DNA of 64,000 bases from Sphingobacterium sp. (GCA_029239355.1 JAQZAZ010000010.1:1-64000), one strand, 5' to 3'. Counted from the first letter of the stretch, positions 1 to 8,343 are shown. Made by a program: numbers and translations. Notes: a model not told the origin generated them from the letters alone.

Positions 1-64
1 TTGAAATCAATATCGAAATAACGATTGCGGTAACTGGCCTCTTAATAAATACTTCTGAAATCAT
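1..64 (-). CDS. RND efflux pump inner-membrane permease, 5' fragment
   Basis: Only the first 21 codons lie in the window; the gene runs off the left edge. Reading the minus strand from the ATG at 64 gives MISEVFIKRPVTAIVISIL, the typical start of an AcrB/MexB-type RND permease: a short cytoplasmic segment ending in F-I-K-R-P, then the first membrane span. It starts 38 bases after the adaptor stop codon and is clearly the next gene of the efflux operon. With the adaptor and the TolC-like protein it would form a tripartite drug or metabolite efflux pump driven by the proton gradient. Substrate cannot be told from this fragment. Confidence 0.85.
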   Translation of the reverse strand, partial: MISEVFIKRPVTAIVISILIS

Positions 65-102
65 TCTATATCTTTTAGATTCTCTTTAAAAAATTAATGC
101 TG

Positions 103-1260
103 TTATTTTCCTTGAGGTGCGCCTTTTGCCGCTTGTTGGGCAGCAGTGGCAGCGTCGACAACTTTAACACCATTTTGGACGTTCATGGCACCATCAACAA
201 TGATTTTTTCACCATCTTTGACACCTTCTTTGATAACAATTTTATCTCCGGCTTTAATCCCTAATTTTACCTGACGGATTTCAGCTTTGCTGCTATCATT
301 AACAGCATATAGATTGAATACACCAAGCTGTTCAAAGATTGCTTTGTAAGGCACCACGACTTCTTCCGTTGCCGAAGTTGAAGAAACATTCATGGTGATA
401 TTCATACCAGCTCTAAGTGCATTGGAATTATTTGGAAATGTTGCTCTCACTTTAATCGTCCCTGTTGCCGGGTCTACTGCACGGTCGATTGTTGTAATCG
501 TTCCTTTCCCTTCATAAGTACTTCCATCTGGCAAAAGCAAAGAAAGGTCTGAAGAGGAATGACTGCTCTGTAATTTGGTGAATTTAGCAATGTCCTTTTC
601 ATTTACCTGAAATTCAACAGCAATTGGGCTTGTTGAAGATAAAGTATTCAATAAGGTAGTTCCTGGATTGACCAAAGCACCTAAACGTACTTGCGATATA
701 CCTACAGTTCCTGCAAATGGTGCGCGTATCGTAGAGCGTGACAAGTTAGTATTAGCTGTAACCAACGCTGCACGAGCAGATTCTACCTGTGCTTGTGAAG
801 AAGCTACTGCAGACACTGCATTATCAAAAACTTGTTTAGCGATGGCATCCTTATCTGCCAACGTTTGGTACCGCGCCAAATCTCTTTTTTGGCGGTCAAG
901 GTCAGTTTGTGCGATCCGTAAGCTCGCTTTAGCTTGTTGCACCGCCGCACTGTAACGCGTGCCGTCAATTTCATATAATGCTTGTCCTTTAGAGACCACC
1001 GCACCGTCTGAAACATATATTTTAGTAATATAACCGCTTACTTCTGCAAATAAGTCTGCTTCGTTCAACGGTTTGACTGTTGCTGGGTAACTTATTGTTC
1101 CCGTAACAATCTCATGCGATGCTGCGCCAAAGGTTACAGGAACAACTTTTTCAGCCTGAGCCTGTGCTGCGCCTTGCTTTTTTGCATCTTTATTTCCACA
1201 AGAGGTCCATACTAAAGCCGCCCCAAGGAAGAAAGCGAATAATAATTGTCTTTTATTCAT
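103..1260 (-). CDS. RND efflux periplasmic adaptor (membrane fusion protein)
   Basis: A 385-residue adaptor of the AcrA/MexA type linking the inner-membrane pump to the outer-membrane channel. The N-terminus is a lipoprotein-like signal with Cys21 (W-T-S-C). A biotinyl-lipoyl half follows at about 75-115, then an alpha-helical hairpin (about 115-185), the second lipoyl half with the typical IRAPFAG motif near 190, and a beta-barrel/membrane-proximal region ending in a Gln/Ala-rich tail. I chose the ATG at 1260. An upstream extension to 1359 would overlap the end of the tolC-like gene and put 33 basic residues before the signal. It lies 28 bases after the tolC-like stop. Family assignment is secure; substrate unknown. 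Confidence 0.93.
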   Translation of the reverse strand: MNKRQLLFAFFLGAALVWTSCGNKDAKKQGAAQAQAEKVVPVTFGAASHEIVTGTISYPATVKPLNEADLFAEVSGYITKIYVSDGAVVSKGQALYEIDGTRYSAAVQQAKASLRIAQTDLDRQKRDLARYQTLADKDAIAKQVFDNAVSAVASSQAQVESARAALVTANTNLSRSTIRAPFAGTVGISQVRLGALVNPGTTLLNTLSSTSPIAVEFQVNEKDIAKFTKLQSSHSSSDLSLLLPDGSTYEGKGTITTIDRAVDPATGTIKVRATFPNNSNALRAGMNITMNVSSTSATEEVVVPYKAIFEQLGVFNLYAVNDSSKAEIRQVKLGIKAGDKIVIKEGVKDGEKIIVDGAMNVQNGVKVVDAATAAQQAAKGAPQGK

Positions 1261-1288
1261 GATTTGTATTAGTTTCCGTTTGAATTGA

Positions 1289-2614
1289 TTAATTAGTTTG
1301 GATCGCCCCAACCGCTTTTTGAACATCCAATTTACTCGCCAATAAAGCATAGAGCGCATTCAAATAATTGAACTGCGTAATTTTAAGGTCGTTCTCTGCC
1401 GTCATTAAATCCAGGTATGTTTTAATTCCCTCATCATACTGTAATTTGATGGTCTCATAAACCTCTTTTGACAATTCCACATTTTCCTGTGCTGTTTTCC
1501 AGTCACTTAAATTGGCATTATACGTCGCCTTTGCCAAGGAATATTCGGTATTGACCATATTCTCCAAATTCTTAATGTCCCAATCAATACGTTCTTCCTG
1601 CAACTTTGATTTATTAATTTGGTGCTTTCGTTTGAAGCCTTGGAAAATTGGTAATGATAAGTTTAAACCCGCAACCGAACTTGGAATATTATCGTTGTAC
1701 AATTTACCAAAGCTGTTGTTTCTATAGTTAAAAGCATAATTATAGAAAATGCTTACATTAGGTAAGTAAGTCCATTTGTAATATTGCGTATTTAGTTCCT
1801 GAATCTTTTTGGAAGTCTGTAATTGTTGGAATTCAATTCGATTAGTAATATTCATTCCAGCAGTGGTATCTAACAGCACTTGACCTTCCATATTCATGTT
1901 GTTGAATGAAAGCGTCAAGTTCTGTGTCTTATCTAATGCAAGTAGTTGCTTCATGTACTCATACTTATACTTCCGCAATTCGACTGTTCGTTTTTCGTCA
2001 GCATTAGAATTTGCTAAGGCAATTTGTGCTCTTTTGTAGTCTGTCTTATCAACTAAGCCTACATCATATTGCGATTTTGCATCTTTTAATTGTTTCTGTA
2101 GCCGAGCGATATTTTCACGGACAATCTTAATTTGTTCTTCTGAAGTTAATATATCGTAATACGCTTTACTGACTTCAACGACAGCATTTATTTTCTGGCT
2201 TTCCGTGTTTTGTTTATTGCTCAGACGAACTAAATCAGCGCCTTTTTTTGCTTGCATCAACGCTGGATTTAAGATTTGTTGATCAGCTTGCAACGTCAAT
2301 GCGCTACTATTTTTAGTCCCCATTGGAATATTAGCACCGTTGAAAAACATGGTTGGTAATTTCACATTGTGATTGAAATTGCCCGTCAAACCAAGTTGAG
2401 GATACCAACCAGAGAGCGAAATATCGATATCTTTTTCACCTATGGACTCATCGAGTTCTGCTTGTTTGATCGAAATCTGATTTCGCAAAGCATAATCTAT
2501 CAGCTGCTGAAGCGTCGCATTTGGCGGCAAGTTTTCAGATTGCTGTTGTGCAAATCCTGTATTACTCAAAAGCGACAGAGTCGCTAAGGAATAAACGATT
2601 TTATTAAACTTCAT
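1289..2614 (-). CDS. TolC-family outer membrane efflux protein
   Basis: A 441-residue outer-membrane factor with two OEP repeats. Residues 1-22 are a Sec signal peptide ending G-F-A before the Gln-rich mature start. The body is rich in long amphipathic helices (about 150-230 and 345-430) that form the periplasmic tunnel, with shorter strand segments around 70-110 and 280-320 that would build the barrel. The size fits the family (about 420-480). It sits between the TetR regulator (8-base gap upstream) and the adaptor gene, so the pump, adaptor and channel appear co-transcribed. A role in drug or toxic-metabolite export is inferred from the operon. Confidence 0.92.
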   Translation of the reverse strand: MKFNKIVYSLATLSLLSNTGFAQQQSENLPPNATLQQLIDYALRNQISIKQAELDESIGEKDIDISLSGWYPQLGLTGNFNHNVKLPTMFFNGANIPMGTKNSSALTLQADQQILNPALMQAKKGADLVRLSNKQNTESQKINAVVEVSKAYYDILTSEEQIKIVRENIARLQKQLKDAKSQYDVGLVDKTDYKRAQIALANSNADEKRTVELRKYKYEYMKQLLALDKTQNLTLSFNNMNMEGQVLLDTTAGMNITNRIEFQQLQTSKKIQELNTQYYKWTYLPNVSIFYNYAFNYRNNSFGKLYNDNIPSSVAGLNLSLPIFQGFKRKHQINKSKLQEERIDWDIKNLENMVNTEYSLAKATYNANLSDWKTAQENVELSKEVYETIKLQYDEGIKTYLDLMTAENDLKITQFNYLNALYALLASKLDVQKAVGAIQTN

Positions 2615-2622
2615 ATATCTAA

Positions 2623-3210
2623 TTAATTATTATTATTTCTATTAACGGCACCATCCCAAATGATCTCCATCAGCTCATCCATATTCTTTTCGGTAAATTT
2701 AAGATCTTTGAATTTGATGCTATGAACCGTTGCCAGGGCAACGCCGATATAACTTGCCACCAAAAGGTGAACATCGACCTGCTTTAAAATCTTTTGATCA
2801 ATGCCCTCCTGTAAAAAGTCTAGCACTTTATTCTGTCCACCGATAGGCTCCTGTATCTCAGCTTTATTCTTTTCATGGTATGGTGAAGAAAAAAACTGGT
2901 CAAAAAAACTGAAGACTGTTTCGTTTTCTAAATAAAACTTGACAAAGTTTCGCCACACATGAAAAAAAGACGCTTTGTAATCAAAGTCCTCTTTGATGCC
3001 GTCAAAAATATAATCGTTCAGTAGCGAGCGACAATGTTTGAAGAGTGCAAAAATCAAATCATCCTTAGAAGGGAAATAGTGATAGATTGTCCCTATTGCT
3101 ACGTCAGATTCCTGGGCAATTTTGCTCATCGGCGTCCCGTGGAAACCGTTTGTGTGTATCAGTTTAAGTGTGGCAGCGAAGACAGCTGCAATTTTTTCAT
3201 TAAAATTCAT
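2623..3210 (-). CDS. TetR/AcrR-family repressor of the efflux operon
   Basis: A 195-residue TetR-type regulator. The N-terminal helix-turn-helix covers about residues 6-52, with the usual GTIYHYFPSKDDL recognition segment near 43-55; the rest is an alpha-helical ligand/dimer domain. It is first in the operon with tolC-like, adaptor and RND genes, so it probably represses its own operon and is released by a pump substrate. Two in-frame ATGs exist, at 3225 and 3210. I prefer 3210 because a promoter -7 box at 3233-3240 would make the 3225 start leaderless and because the self-complementary GAACGTTC (3216-3223) would then lie just before the start as an operator. The longer form adds five residues. 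Confidence 0.88.
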   Translation of the reverse strand: MNFNEKIAAVFAATLKLIHTNGFHGTPMSKIAQESDVAIGTIYHYFPSKDDLIFALFKHCRSLLNDYIFDGIKEDFDYKASFFHVWRNFVKFYLENETVFSFFDQFFSSPYHEKNKAEIQEPIGGQNKVLDFLQEGIDQKILKQVDVHLLVASYIGVALATVHSIKFKDLKFTEKNMDELMEIIWDGAVNRNNNN

Positions 3211-3215
3211 CAATC

Positions 3216-3223
3216 GAACGTTC
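3216..3223. promoter_or_regulatory. Probable TetR-type operator core
   Basis: The 8-base self-complementary core GAACGTTC with partly symmetric AT-rich flanks resembles operators of TetR-family repressors. It lies between the predicted transcription start and the preferred tetR start codon, so binding would block its own operon. Binding is inferred. Confidence 0.5.
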
Positions 3224-3232
3224 ATTCGGTTG

Positions 3233-3240
3233 CAAAATTA
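3233..3240 (-). promoter_or_regulatory. -7 box of the efflux operon promoter
   Basis: On the minus strand this reads TAATTTTG, an exact match to the Bacteroidota -7 consensus TAnnTTTG. TTTG elements at 3257-3260 and 3265-3268 are possible -33 boxes, with spacers of 16 and 24 bases, both off the optimal 19-21. Transcription would start near 3226. Confidence 0.45.
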
Positions 3241-3397
3241 GTGATTAATTTGGAAGCAAACTGTCAAATTATTGTTATAAATCAATAAATGCTAAAACAA
3301 TTTGGATCAATAATACAATAAGGAAAAAAGATTTAAATTGTTTTGGTTTTTGGTAATTATTTTTTAGCAACTGAGCTTAAGGAAGCTTGTGCGAGCA

Positions 3398-3440
3398 TGC
3401 CAATAAAAAAGGGACTTTTAAAGTCCCTTTTTTATTGGCA
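3398..3440 (-). terminator. Long hairpin terminator overlapping the cytochrome stop codon
   Basis: A perfect 21-base inverted repeat around one central base: arms 3398-3418 and 3420-3440, with a GGGACTTT core flanked by A/T runs. The minus-strand cytochrome gene ends inside it (stop 3432-3434), so its last codons form part of the stem. The T-run within the arm makes a good intrinsic terminator for the cytochrome/Sco transcript; the A-run on the other arm would allow it to work in both directions. Confidence 0.8.
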
Positions 3441-3851
3441 GTTTTTCAACTGTTTTTCTACATCCGCTAACGAAAATATCTCTTTCCTCTTATTAATCTT
3501 TGTATTGATATACGTCAGAACGTAGGCGATATCTATAGCCGAAAGATTTGAGGCTGGCATGGTATTATTGAATTTCTTTCCTGCGACTTCCAGTTCTCCT
3601 GTGGATCCATACTTGATCATACAGGCCAGCTTTTGGTGATTTTTATCCAAAAAGTTGGTATCCGTGAGCGGGGGATATAGATTTCCTAATCCTTCTCCCT
3701 TTTCGCCATGACAATTTTGGCAATGTGTGATATATACTTTTTGTCCATTTACGCTGTATTGTGCGGTCTTGATATCAACTTCATTTTGACAGCCGATCAG
3801 AGCCAGCAACAGGCAGCTAATCGTAAAACAGGCCTTGAGGATCGTATACAT
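3432..3851 (-). CDS. Monohaem c-type cytochrome lipoprotein
   Basis: A 139-residue exported class I cytochrome c. Residues 1-21 form a lipoprotein signal ending L-I-G-C21. The haem-binding motif C44-x-x-C47-H48 is followed by a Met98 in N-T-M-P, the likely sixth haem ligand, and a C-terminal helix containing Y-V-L-T-Y-I. It starts one base after the Sco gene, so the two are translationally close. Together they suggest an electron-transfer and copper-delivery pair at the outer face of the inner membrane, perhaps linked to a terminal oxidase or another copper enzyme encoded elsewhere; no oxidase gene is adjacent. Its own stop codon is within the terminator hairpin. Confidence 0.9.
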   Translation of the reverse strand: MYTILKACFTISCLLLALIGCQNEVDIKTAQYSVNGQKVYITHCQNCHGEKGEGLGNLYPPLTDTNFLDKNHQKLACMIKYGSTGELEVAGKKFNNTMPASNLSAIDIAYVLTYINTKINKRKEIFSLADVEKQLKNCQ

Positions 3852-3852
3852 A

Positions 3853-4500
3853 TTAATTCTTAGCTTCGTTCAGTAGCTTCGGCAGGTCATTCATTAGCTT
3901 TTTAACCTGCTCATCATTTGTCCCATCATAAGCGCCACGGATGCGTTTATTCTGATCAATCAAGACAAGATAGCCTTGGTGGTCGTAGCCTCCGGGGGCA
4001 TTTTTATCCTCCGCTGTATAGACAAGGTATTGGTTGGCTATGCCATATATGTCGGCTTTTGTACCAGACACAAATTGCCAGTGATCATTGCTCACGCCCA
4101 GTTTGTTTGCGTAATCTTTCAACACATAGGGTTGGTCATATTTGAAATCTATGCTGTGGGACAAAAAACGGACGGCATCGTTGTCTTTATATTGCGTGTA
4201 GATTTTCAATAGATTACGGTTCATTGTTGGGCAGATGCTCGGACAATGGGTGAAAAAGAAGTTGGCAATATAAACTTTGCCCTCAAAATCTTTGTCTGTG
4301 ATCATCACACTATCCTGATTTAAAAATTTAAACGCGGGAATAGTATGATAGACAGTATCTACGACTTGTTTTCCATCAATGTTCTTTTCGACGGCCTCTC
4401 GTTCGCCATAAATCGGCAAACTCGATTGACTTGTGTTTTTACAAGAAAATAAACCAAGCAATATGCCTGTTGCACAACACAGTTTAATTATAGATTTCAT
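3853..4500 (-). CDS. SCO1/SenC-family copper chaperone lipoprotein
   Basis: A 215-residue Sco protein with a thioredoxin fold. The signal ends L-F-S-C20, so it is a lipoprotein held at the membrane. The copper site is complete: C86 and C90 in the CxxxCP motif and His174 in the Y-D-H-Q segment. Family members deliver copper to the CuA centre of cytochrome oxidases or act as thiol reductases. It precedes the cytochrome c gene with a one-base gap, which supports a respiratory role. No separate promoter between the two genes is visible. Confidence 0.92.
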   Translation of the reverse strand: MKSIIKLCCATGILLGLFSCKNTSQSSLPIYGEREAVEKNIDGKQVVDTVYHTIPAFKFLNQDSVMITDKDFEGKVYIANFFFTHCPSICPTMNRNLLKIYTQYKDNDAVRFLSHSIDFKYDQPYVLKDYANKLGVSNDHWQFVSGTKADIYGIANQYLVYTAEDKNAPGGYDHQGYLVLIDQNKRIRGAYDGTNDEQVKKLMNDLPKLLNEAKN

Positions 4501-4581
4501 CTGTTTTTATTCTTTCGTTATCAATTCACCCGCGGGGGTATTTAAACCTGCTACAAGCTACAGATTCCCAAAACAGTTTCT

Positions 4582-4998
4582 TTAGAAATTTTTTAATTTC
4601 TCTTGGCTCTCTTTAGAAACTGTGTCAAATATTTTCTTCATATCTGATACCTTTTGCAGTTCAACTTCAAAATATTTAACATCGGTGCTATCTGGGGTAT
4701 ATGCTTTCATCCAGTCCATCATATGGTCCGTTGCACTTTCCAGATTTGCTTTTAATATACCAAGTTCTTTTCTTGTAGCTGTGGTATCTAGGTCTGTCTT
4801 GGCTGCTTTAATTGTTTTTAGGTTATTGAGAATAGAGTCGATTTTGACTGCATCGCGGTCAAAATGGGCGATCTTAGGCATGATTTCATCATGAATTTTA
4901 ATTGTTGAATCCTGTAAAGCCTTTACATTGTTTGTGCCGGTGGTTCCACATGCCGCTATTGCCAAGGATGCGATAGCCATGAAAGCGATTTTGTTCAT
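4582..4998 (-). CDS. Small helical lipoprotein of unknown function
   Basis: A 138-residue protein with a lipoprotein signal (A-I-A-A-C17) and a mature part predicted to be almost entirely alpha-helical, rich in Lys, Asp and Leu heptad-like spacing, so probably coiled coil. Similar short proteins in Bacteroidota are sometimes labelled viral A-type inclusion protein, a name with no functional meaning. It lies 81 bases upstream of the Sco gene on the same strand and may be co-transcribed with sco and the cytochrome gene. I do not assign a function. Confidence 0.75.
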   Translation of the reverse strand: MNKIAFMAIASLAIAACGTTGTNNVKALQDSTIKIHDEIMPKIAHFDRDAVKIDSILNNLKTIKAAKTDLDTTATRKELGILKANLESATDHMMDWMKAYTPDSTDVKYFEVELQKVSDMKKIFDTVSKESQEKLKNF

Positions 4999-5039
4999 GT
5001 TTCTATTTTTTTTGGTAATTGGACAAAGATATCAATTTC

Positions 5040-5537
5040 TTATTGCACGAGCTTTTGATTTCTATCCGGGAATGTAAAATTCAAGTCACGAATGTAGGTT
5101 TCACAATGAACTACAGCGCATAGTTCATCATTTTTGTCCTTGATTTCCAAACTCAGGTTTTTTATGATTTTACCTTTTTTGCGTATAGTCTGCGTACATT
5201 CCGCCAGCAGTTCATCCGAAAGCTGCACCGAATAACCTACGCTGGTCCTGCCCGGTTTTTTAAAATCTATTTTTGATGATTTGAGCCAGGCAATGGTTTT
5301 TTTAAAGCCAGTTTTTTGAAGGTACTGATCAATCAGGATCGGAAATATAGGATCCGCCGCAGCAAAGATGGTTCCGCCAAACAAGGTTCTATTGGTATTG
5401 ATATTGAATGGGGTCTTGTAAATTTTTACCTCGGCTCCTTTGAAACCGGGACTGATCTTTTTTACCCAGATTCCCTGGAATAAAAAAGGTGGGTAAAAGC
5501 GCAAGAGCCATGTTAATGCACGCGGACTGTATCTCAT
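5040..5537 (-). CDS. DUF4442 hotdog-fold protein
   Basis: A 165-residue protein of the DUF4442 family, related to acyl-CoA thioesterases of the hotdog fold. The segments N-T-N-R-T-L-F-G-G-T and A-A-D-P-I-F-P-I near residues 50-72, followed by alternating strands and Q-L-S-D-E-L-L, match the family layout. The start is taken at the ATG at 5537 (MRYSPRALTWL); a start 18 bases upstream would only add MFYFCT. It stands alone on the minus strand, 41 bases from the next small lipoprotein gene and divergent from the MFS gene. Substrate unknown. Confidence 0.82.
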   Translation of the reverse strand: MRYSPRALTWLLRFYPPFLFQGIWVKKISPGFKGAEVKIYKTPFNINTNRTLFGGTIFAAADPIFPILIDQYLQKTGFKKTIAWLKSSKIDFKKPGRTSVGYSVQLSDELLAECTQTIRKKGKIIKNLSLEIKDKNDELCAVVHCETYIRDLNFTFPDRNQKLVQ

Positions 5538-5629
5538 AGTGCAAAAATAAAACAATGTAGCGGATTATTTTCTGAAATCTTGGTTTTCTTCGTTCACTAT
5601 GGTATTTTTACGGCATCAAAAAACCTAAA

Positions 5630-6865
5630 ATGTCAACATTAAAAGATAAACAGGCTGAGAGCAAGAACGTGTGGTTATTGGTGACAATAGCTTCGTTGGG
5701 ATATTTTGTCGATATCTACGATCTCATTATTTTCTCCATTGTCCGCATACAATCCTTTACGGATATTGGCGTGCCGGTATCGGAAATGCGGGTAAAAGGC
5801 GAATTTGTACTTAATATGCAAATGGGCGGTTTGCTCTTGGGCGGAGTTATCTGGGGAATTATCGGTGATAAATTTGGACGTTTAAAGGTCTTGTTTGGCT
5901 CTATTCTCCTGTATTCATTAGCGAATATTGCAAATGGTTTTGTACACGATGTCATGCAATATGGCATTATCCGGTTTATAGCGGGCATTGGCCTGGCTGG
6001 CGAGTTGGGAGCGGGGATCACCCTTGTCTCAGAAAGTATGCATAAGTCAAAACGTGGTTATGGAACAATGCTGGTGGCCAGTGTCGGGGTATTGGGTGCT
6101 ATTCTTGCCTATTTTGTTTCCGAGGAATTCAATTGGCGCACGGCTTATTTTGTCGGTGGGGGAATGGGCTTATTATTATTGCTCTTGCGTGTTGGTTCCT
6201 TTGAATCCGGATTATTTCAGGAACAAGATAAAAAGGATGTTCCCAAAGGCGACTTTAGGATGCTTTTTACGGATAAAGGACGGTTGAAACGCTATCTCAA
6301 TTGCCTCTGTATCGGCCTGCCAATTTGGTTTGTGGTCGGGGTATTGGTCACGCAGGCACCAGAGATTGGAAAGGCATTAGGAGCATCTCAAACGCTGAGT
6401 GCAGGTAAAGGGGTAATGTTTACGTATATAGGTATTTCTATCGGAGATGTTTTGGCAGGAATATTTGCGCAGATTTTAAAATCACGTAAAAAAGTGGTTT
6501 TTATCTGTCAATTGTTAATTATCGCCAGTTCATTATGGTATCTTTTGAGTACTGGAATTACAGCCAATAAGTTTTTGATTTTAGCATTTATTATGGGACT
6601 TGGGGTAGGGTACTGGGCCACCTTTGTGACGATCTCTGCGGAGCAATTTGGCACAAACTTGCGGGCCACTGTAGCAACGACAGCTCCTAATTTCGTTCGG
6701 GGAGCTCTGATTCCATCAACGATGGTGTATGGCTTTTTAGTAGATTTTTTCGGCATTGTGCCTGCAGCAATTACGATGGTATTACTGCTTTCTGGTATTG
6801 CTATATATTCCCTCACGCAACTTGAAGAGAGCTTTGACAAAGACCTCAACTATCTCGAGGAATAA
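5630..6865 (+). CDS. MFS transporter, metabolite:proton symporter type
   Basis: A 411-residue, 12-span major facilitator. The loop 2-3 signature G-D-K-F-G-R is near residue 85. The fourth-span motif R-F-I-A-G-I-G-L-A-G-E-L-G-A-G near 115-130 is typical of the aromatic-acid/sugar/metabolite:H+ symporter branches. The N-terminal half has Y-F-V-D-I-Y-D in span 1, also common there. An MFS of this branch normally imports organic acids or sugars, but no catabolic gene is adjacent, so substrate is open. Upstream, TTG at 5580-5582 and TATTTTTA at 5603-5610 with a 20-base spacer form an imperfect Bacteroidota promoter. Confidence 0.88.
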   Translation: MSTLKDKQAESKNVWLLVTIASLGYFVDIYDLIIFSIVRIQSFTDIGVPVSEMRVKGEFVLNMQMGGLLLGGVIWGIIGDKFGRLKVLFGSILLYSLANIANGFVHDVMQYGIIRFIAGIGLAGELGAGITLVSESMHKSKRGYGTMLVASVGVLGAILAYFVSEEFNWRTAYFVGGGMGLLLLLLRVGSFESGLFQEQDKKDVPKGDFRMLFTDKGRLKRYLNCLCIGLPIWFVVGVLVTQAPEIGKALGASQTLSAGKGVMFTYIGISIGDVLAGIFAQILKSRKKVVFICQLLIIASSLWYLLSTGITANKFLILAFIMGLGVGYWATFVTISAEQFGTNLRATVATTAPNFVRGALIPSTMVYGFLVDFFGIVPAAITMVLLLSGIAIYSLTQLEESFDKDLNYLEE

Positions 6866-6884
6866 AGTGCCGGGTCTGAACAGA

Positions 6885-7067
6885 CTATTTTTTTCGGCCG
6901 GGACATTTTTTGCAACGTTTTCCTTCTTTGTATTTTTTGCAGCATTTTTTGAAACAGACGCAGGAAAAATCAGAAAAAGGATTCATTGCGGCACTTCTAA
7001 ATTGAAATGGGCTTGCTTTGCCCTCGCCCTCACATAGTTCCACAAAGGACTCAATAACTTCGTTCAT
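6885..7067 (-). CDS. Small Cys/Lys-rich conserved-looking protein
   Basis: A 60-residue protein with an acidic helical N-terminal part (residues 1-17) and a C-terminal part packed with six cysteines and many lysines (C-V-C-F-K-K-C-C-K-K, then C-K-K-C-P near 52-56). The cysteine spacing could bind a metal such as zinc. The start ATG at 7065-7067 is the only good one. It is convergent with the MFS gene, which ends 19 bases away, and lies 51 bases downstream of purN on the same strand. I recall similar small proteins in Sphingobacteriaceae but give no function. Confidence 0.6.
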   Translation of the reverse strand: MNEVIESFVELCEGEGKASPFQFRSAAMNPFSDFSCVCFKKCCKKYKEGKRCKKCPGRKK

Positions 7068-7118
7068 GGTACAAAGTTACTATTTGTTTAAAATAGTTCT
7101 AAATAAAAAGTGATGTTT

Positions 7119-7691
7119 TTACATTTTTTTGATTAGGTTCTCAATCACCTTTGGAAAATGTTGATGCTCCAATTGCTGACCTTTAAACTTAATGACATCC
7201 AGGGTATCATTTGGATCAACCCTAAACTTGGCTTGATAAATAATTTCGCCTTCATCAAAATGCTCATTAGCAAAATGAATCGTGATGCCATGCTCTTCTT
7301 CTTTATTGGCTAAGACAGCTTTATGTACATGGTCTCCGTACATGCCTTTACCGCCATATTTAGGTAGGAGAGCAGGGTGGATATTGATGATCTGATTTGG
7401 ATAAGCTCTTAAAAGATTGTTTGGCACGAGCCATAGGAAGCCGGCCAAAACGATCAAATCAATATCTAAATTTTTAAGAATATTAACAATATTGTCTGTG
7501 TTGTAAAATTCATTGCGATCGAATATATGTGCTGGAATTTCAAAGTTATCAGCGCGTTGAATAACGTAAGCATCAGGATTGTTGGACAGGATCAAAGCAA
7601 CCTCAGCTTCGTCTGAGTATTTGAAATGTTCCATTATTTTTTGAGCATTGGATCCTGAACCTGAAGCAAAGATGGCAATTCGTTTTTTCAC
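7119..7691 (-). CDS. purN: Phosphoribosylglycinamide formyltransferase
   Basis: A 190-residue GAR transformylase that moves a formyl group from 10-formyltetrahydrofolate to GAR in the third step of purine synthesis. The substrate loop G-S-G-S-N is at 11-15. The catalytic trio is present: Asn103 and His105 in I-N-I-H-P-A-L-L-P, and Asp146 in H-F-D-E-G. The K-Y-G-G-K-G-M-Y-G segment is the usual folate/phosphate region. Length matches bacterial PurN. It is a single gene here, divergent from the thioredoxin-like gene, with no other purine genes near. Confidence 0.96.
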   Translation of the reverse strand: MKKRIAIFASGSGSNAQKIMEHFKYSDEAEVALILSNNPDAYVIQRADNFEIPAHIFDRNEFYNTDNIVNILKNLDIDLIVLAGFLWLVPNNLLRAYPNQIINIHPALLPKYGGKGMYGDHVHKAVLANKEEEHGITIHFANEHFDEGEIIYQAKFRVDPNDTLDVIKFKGQQLEHQHFPKVIENLIKKM

Positions 7692-7848
7692 GATTAATGA
7701 GTGTTAATAGATTTGATCGATTTAAAAATTAGTCCAAACTTACACATTTTTTGTAAAAAAACTAAAATTTTGACGAATAGAACCCTATTTTTAAGTATTA
7801 TTGATTGGAATTAATTGAATATTCATAGTCCGTTTAAAATTCTTTAAC

Positions 7849-8343
7849 ATGAAATCACTCTGCTTTCTTTTTTTCGCGTGCATGTTTTTTGTTTTTAACC
7901 CCTTGTTTGCTCAGGTTCCAAAAACAATGCCGGCATTTACATTTGAAGAGGTGTATCGGCAAGGCAAGTTCAGTTCGGACCAATTACCTAAAACAGGGTA
8001 TATCGTGCTGGATTTTTATGATCCGGGCTGTGGGCATTGCCAAAAGATGGGGGCGGGCATCGCACAGAATTTACAGAAGCTCAAAAACGTTAGTTTTTAC
8101 TTTATTTCGATGAACGATAAGGCTTATGTGGATGGATTTATTAATATGCATGCCAAAGCACTGAAATGGGCGGCCAACGTCAAGTTTTTGTTTGATGGCG
8201 GGACACAGTTTATTGAAAAATTTGGCCCGAATAATTATCCATCCCTTTATATTTATGATGCAAAAACCAAAACCTTGCTGCAACATCTTGATGGAGAAGA
8301 TGAGGTAAAGGAATTACTTAAAGCCGTAGGAGTTGCAAATTAA
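7849..8343 (+). CDS. Periplasmic thioredoxin-like protein
   Basis: A 164-residue exported thioredoxin-fold protein. Residues 1-21 are a Sec signal ending L-F-A. The redox motif C61-G-H-C64 sits in D-P-G-C-G-H-C-Q-K-M, and the cis-proline loop is N-Y-P-S-L near 128-132. The G-H pair resembles DsbA/DsbD C-terminal type sites more than cytoplasmic thioredoxin (C-G-P-C). It probably acts in periplasmic thiol reduction or disulfide formation. It is monocistronic and followed by a strong terminator shared with convergent clpB. Confidence 0.87.
   Translation: MKSLCFLFFACMFFVFNPLFAQVPKTMPAFTFEEVYRQGKFSSDQLPKTGYIVLDFYDPGCGHCQKMGAGIAQNLQKLKNVSFYFISMNDKAYVDGFINMHAKALKWAANVKFLFDGGTQFIEKFGPNNYPSLYIYDAKTKTLLQHLDGEDEVKELLKAVGVAN

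Noticed and set aside
668-955. 95-codon plus-strand frame within the efflux adaptor
   Set aside because: Shadow of the adaptor gene on the opposite strand; Cys/Ala-rich low-plausibility protein.
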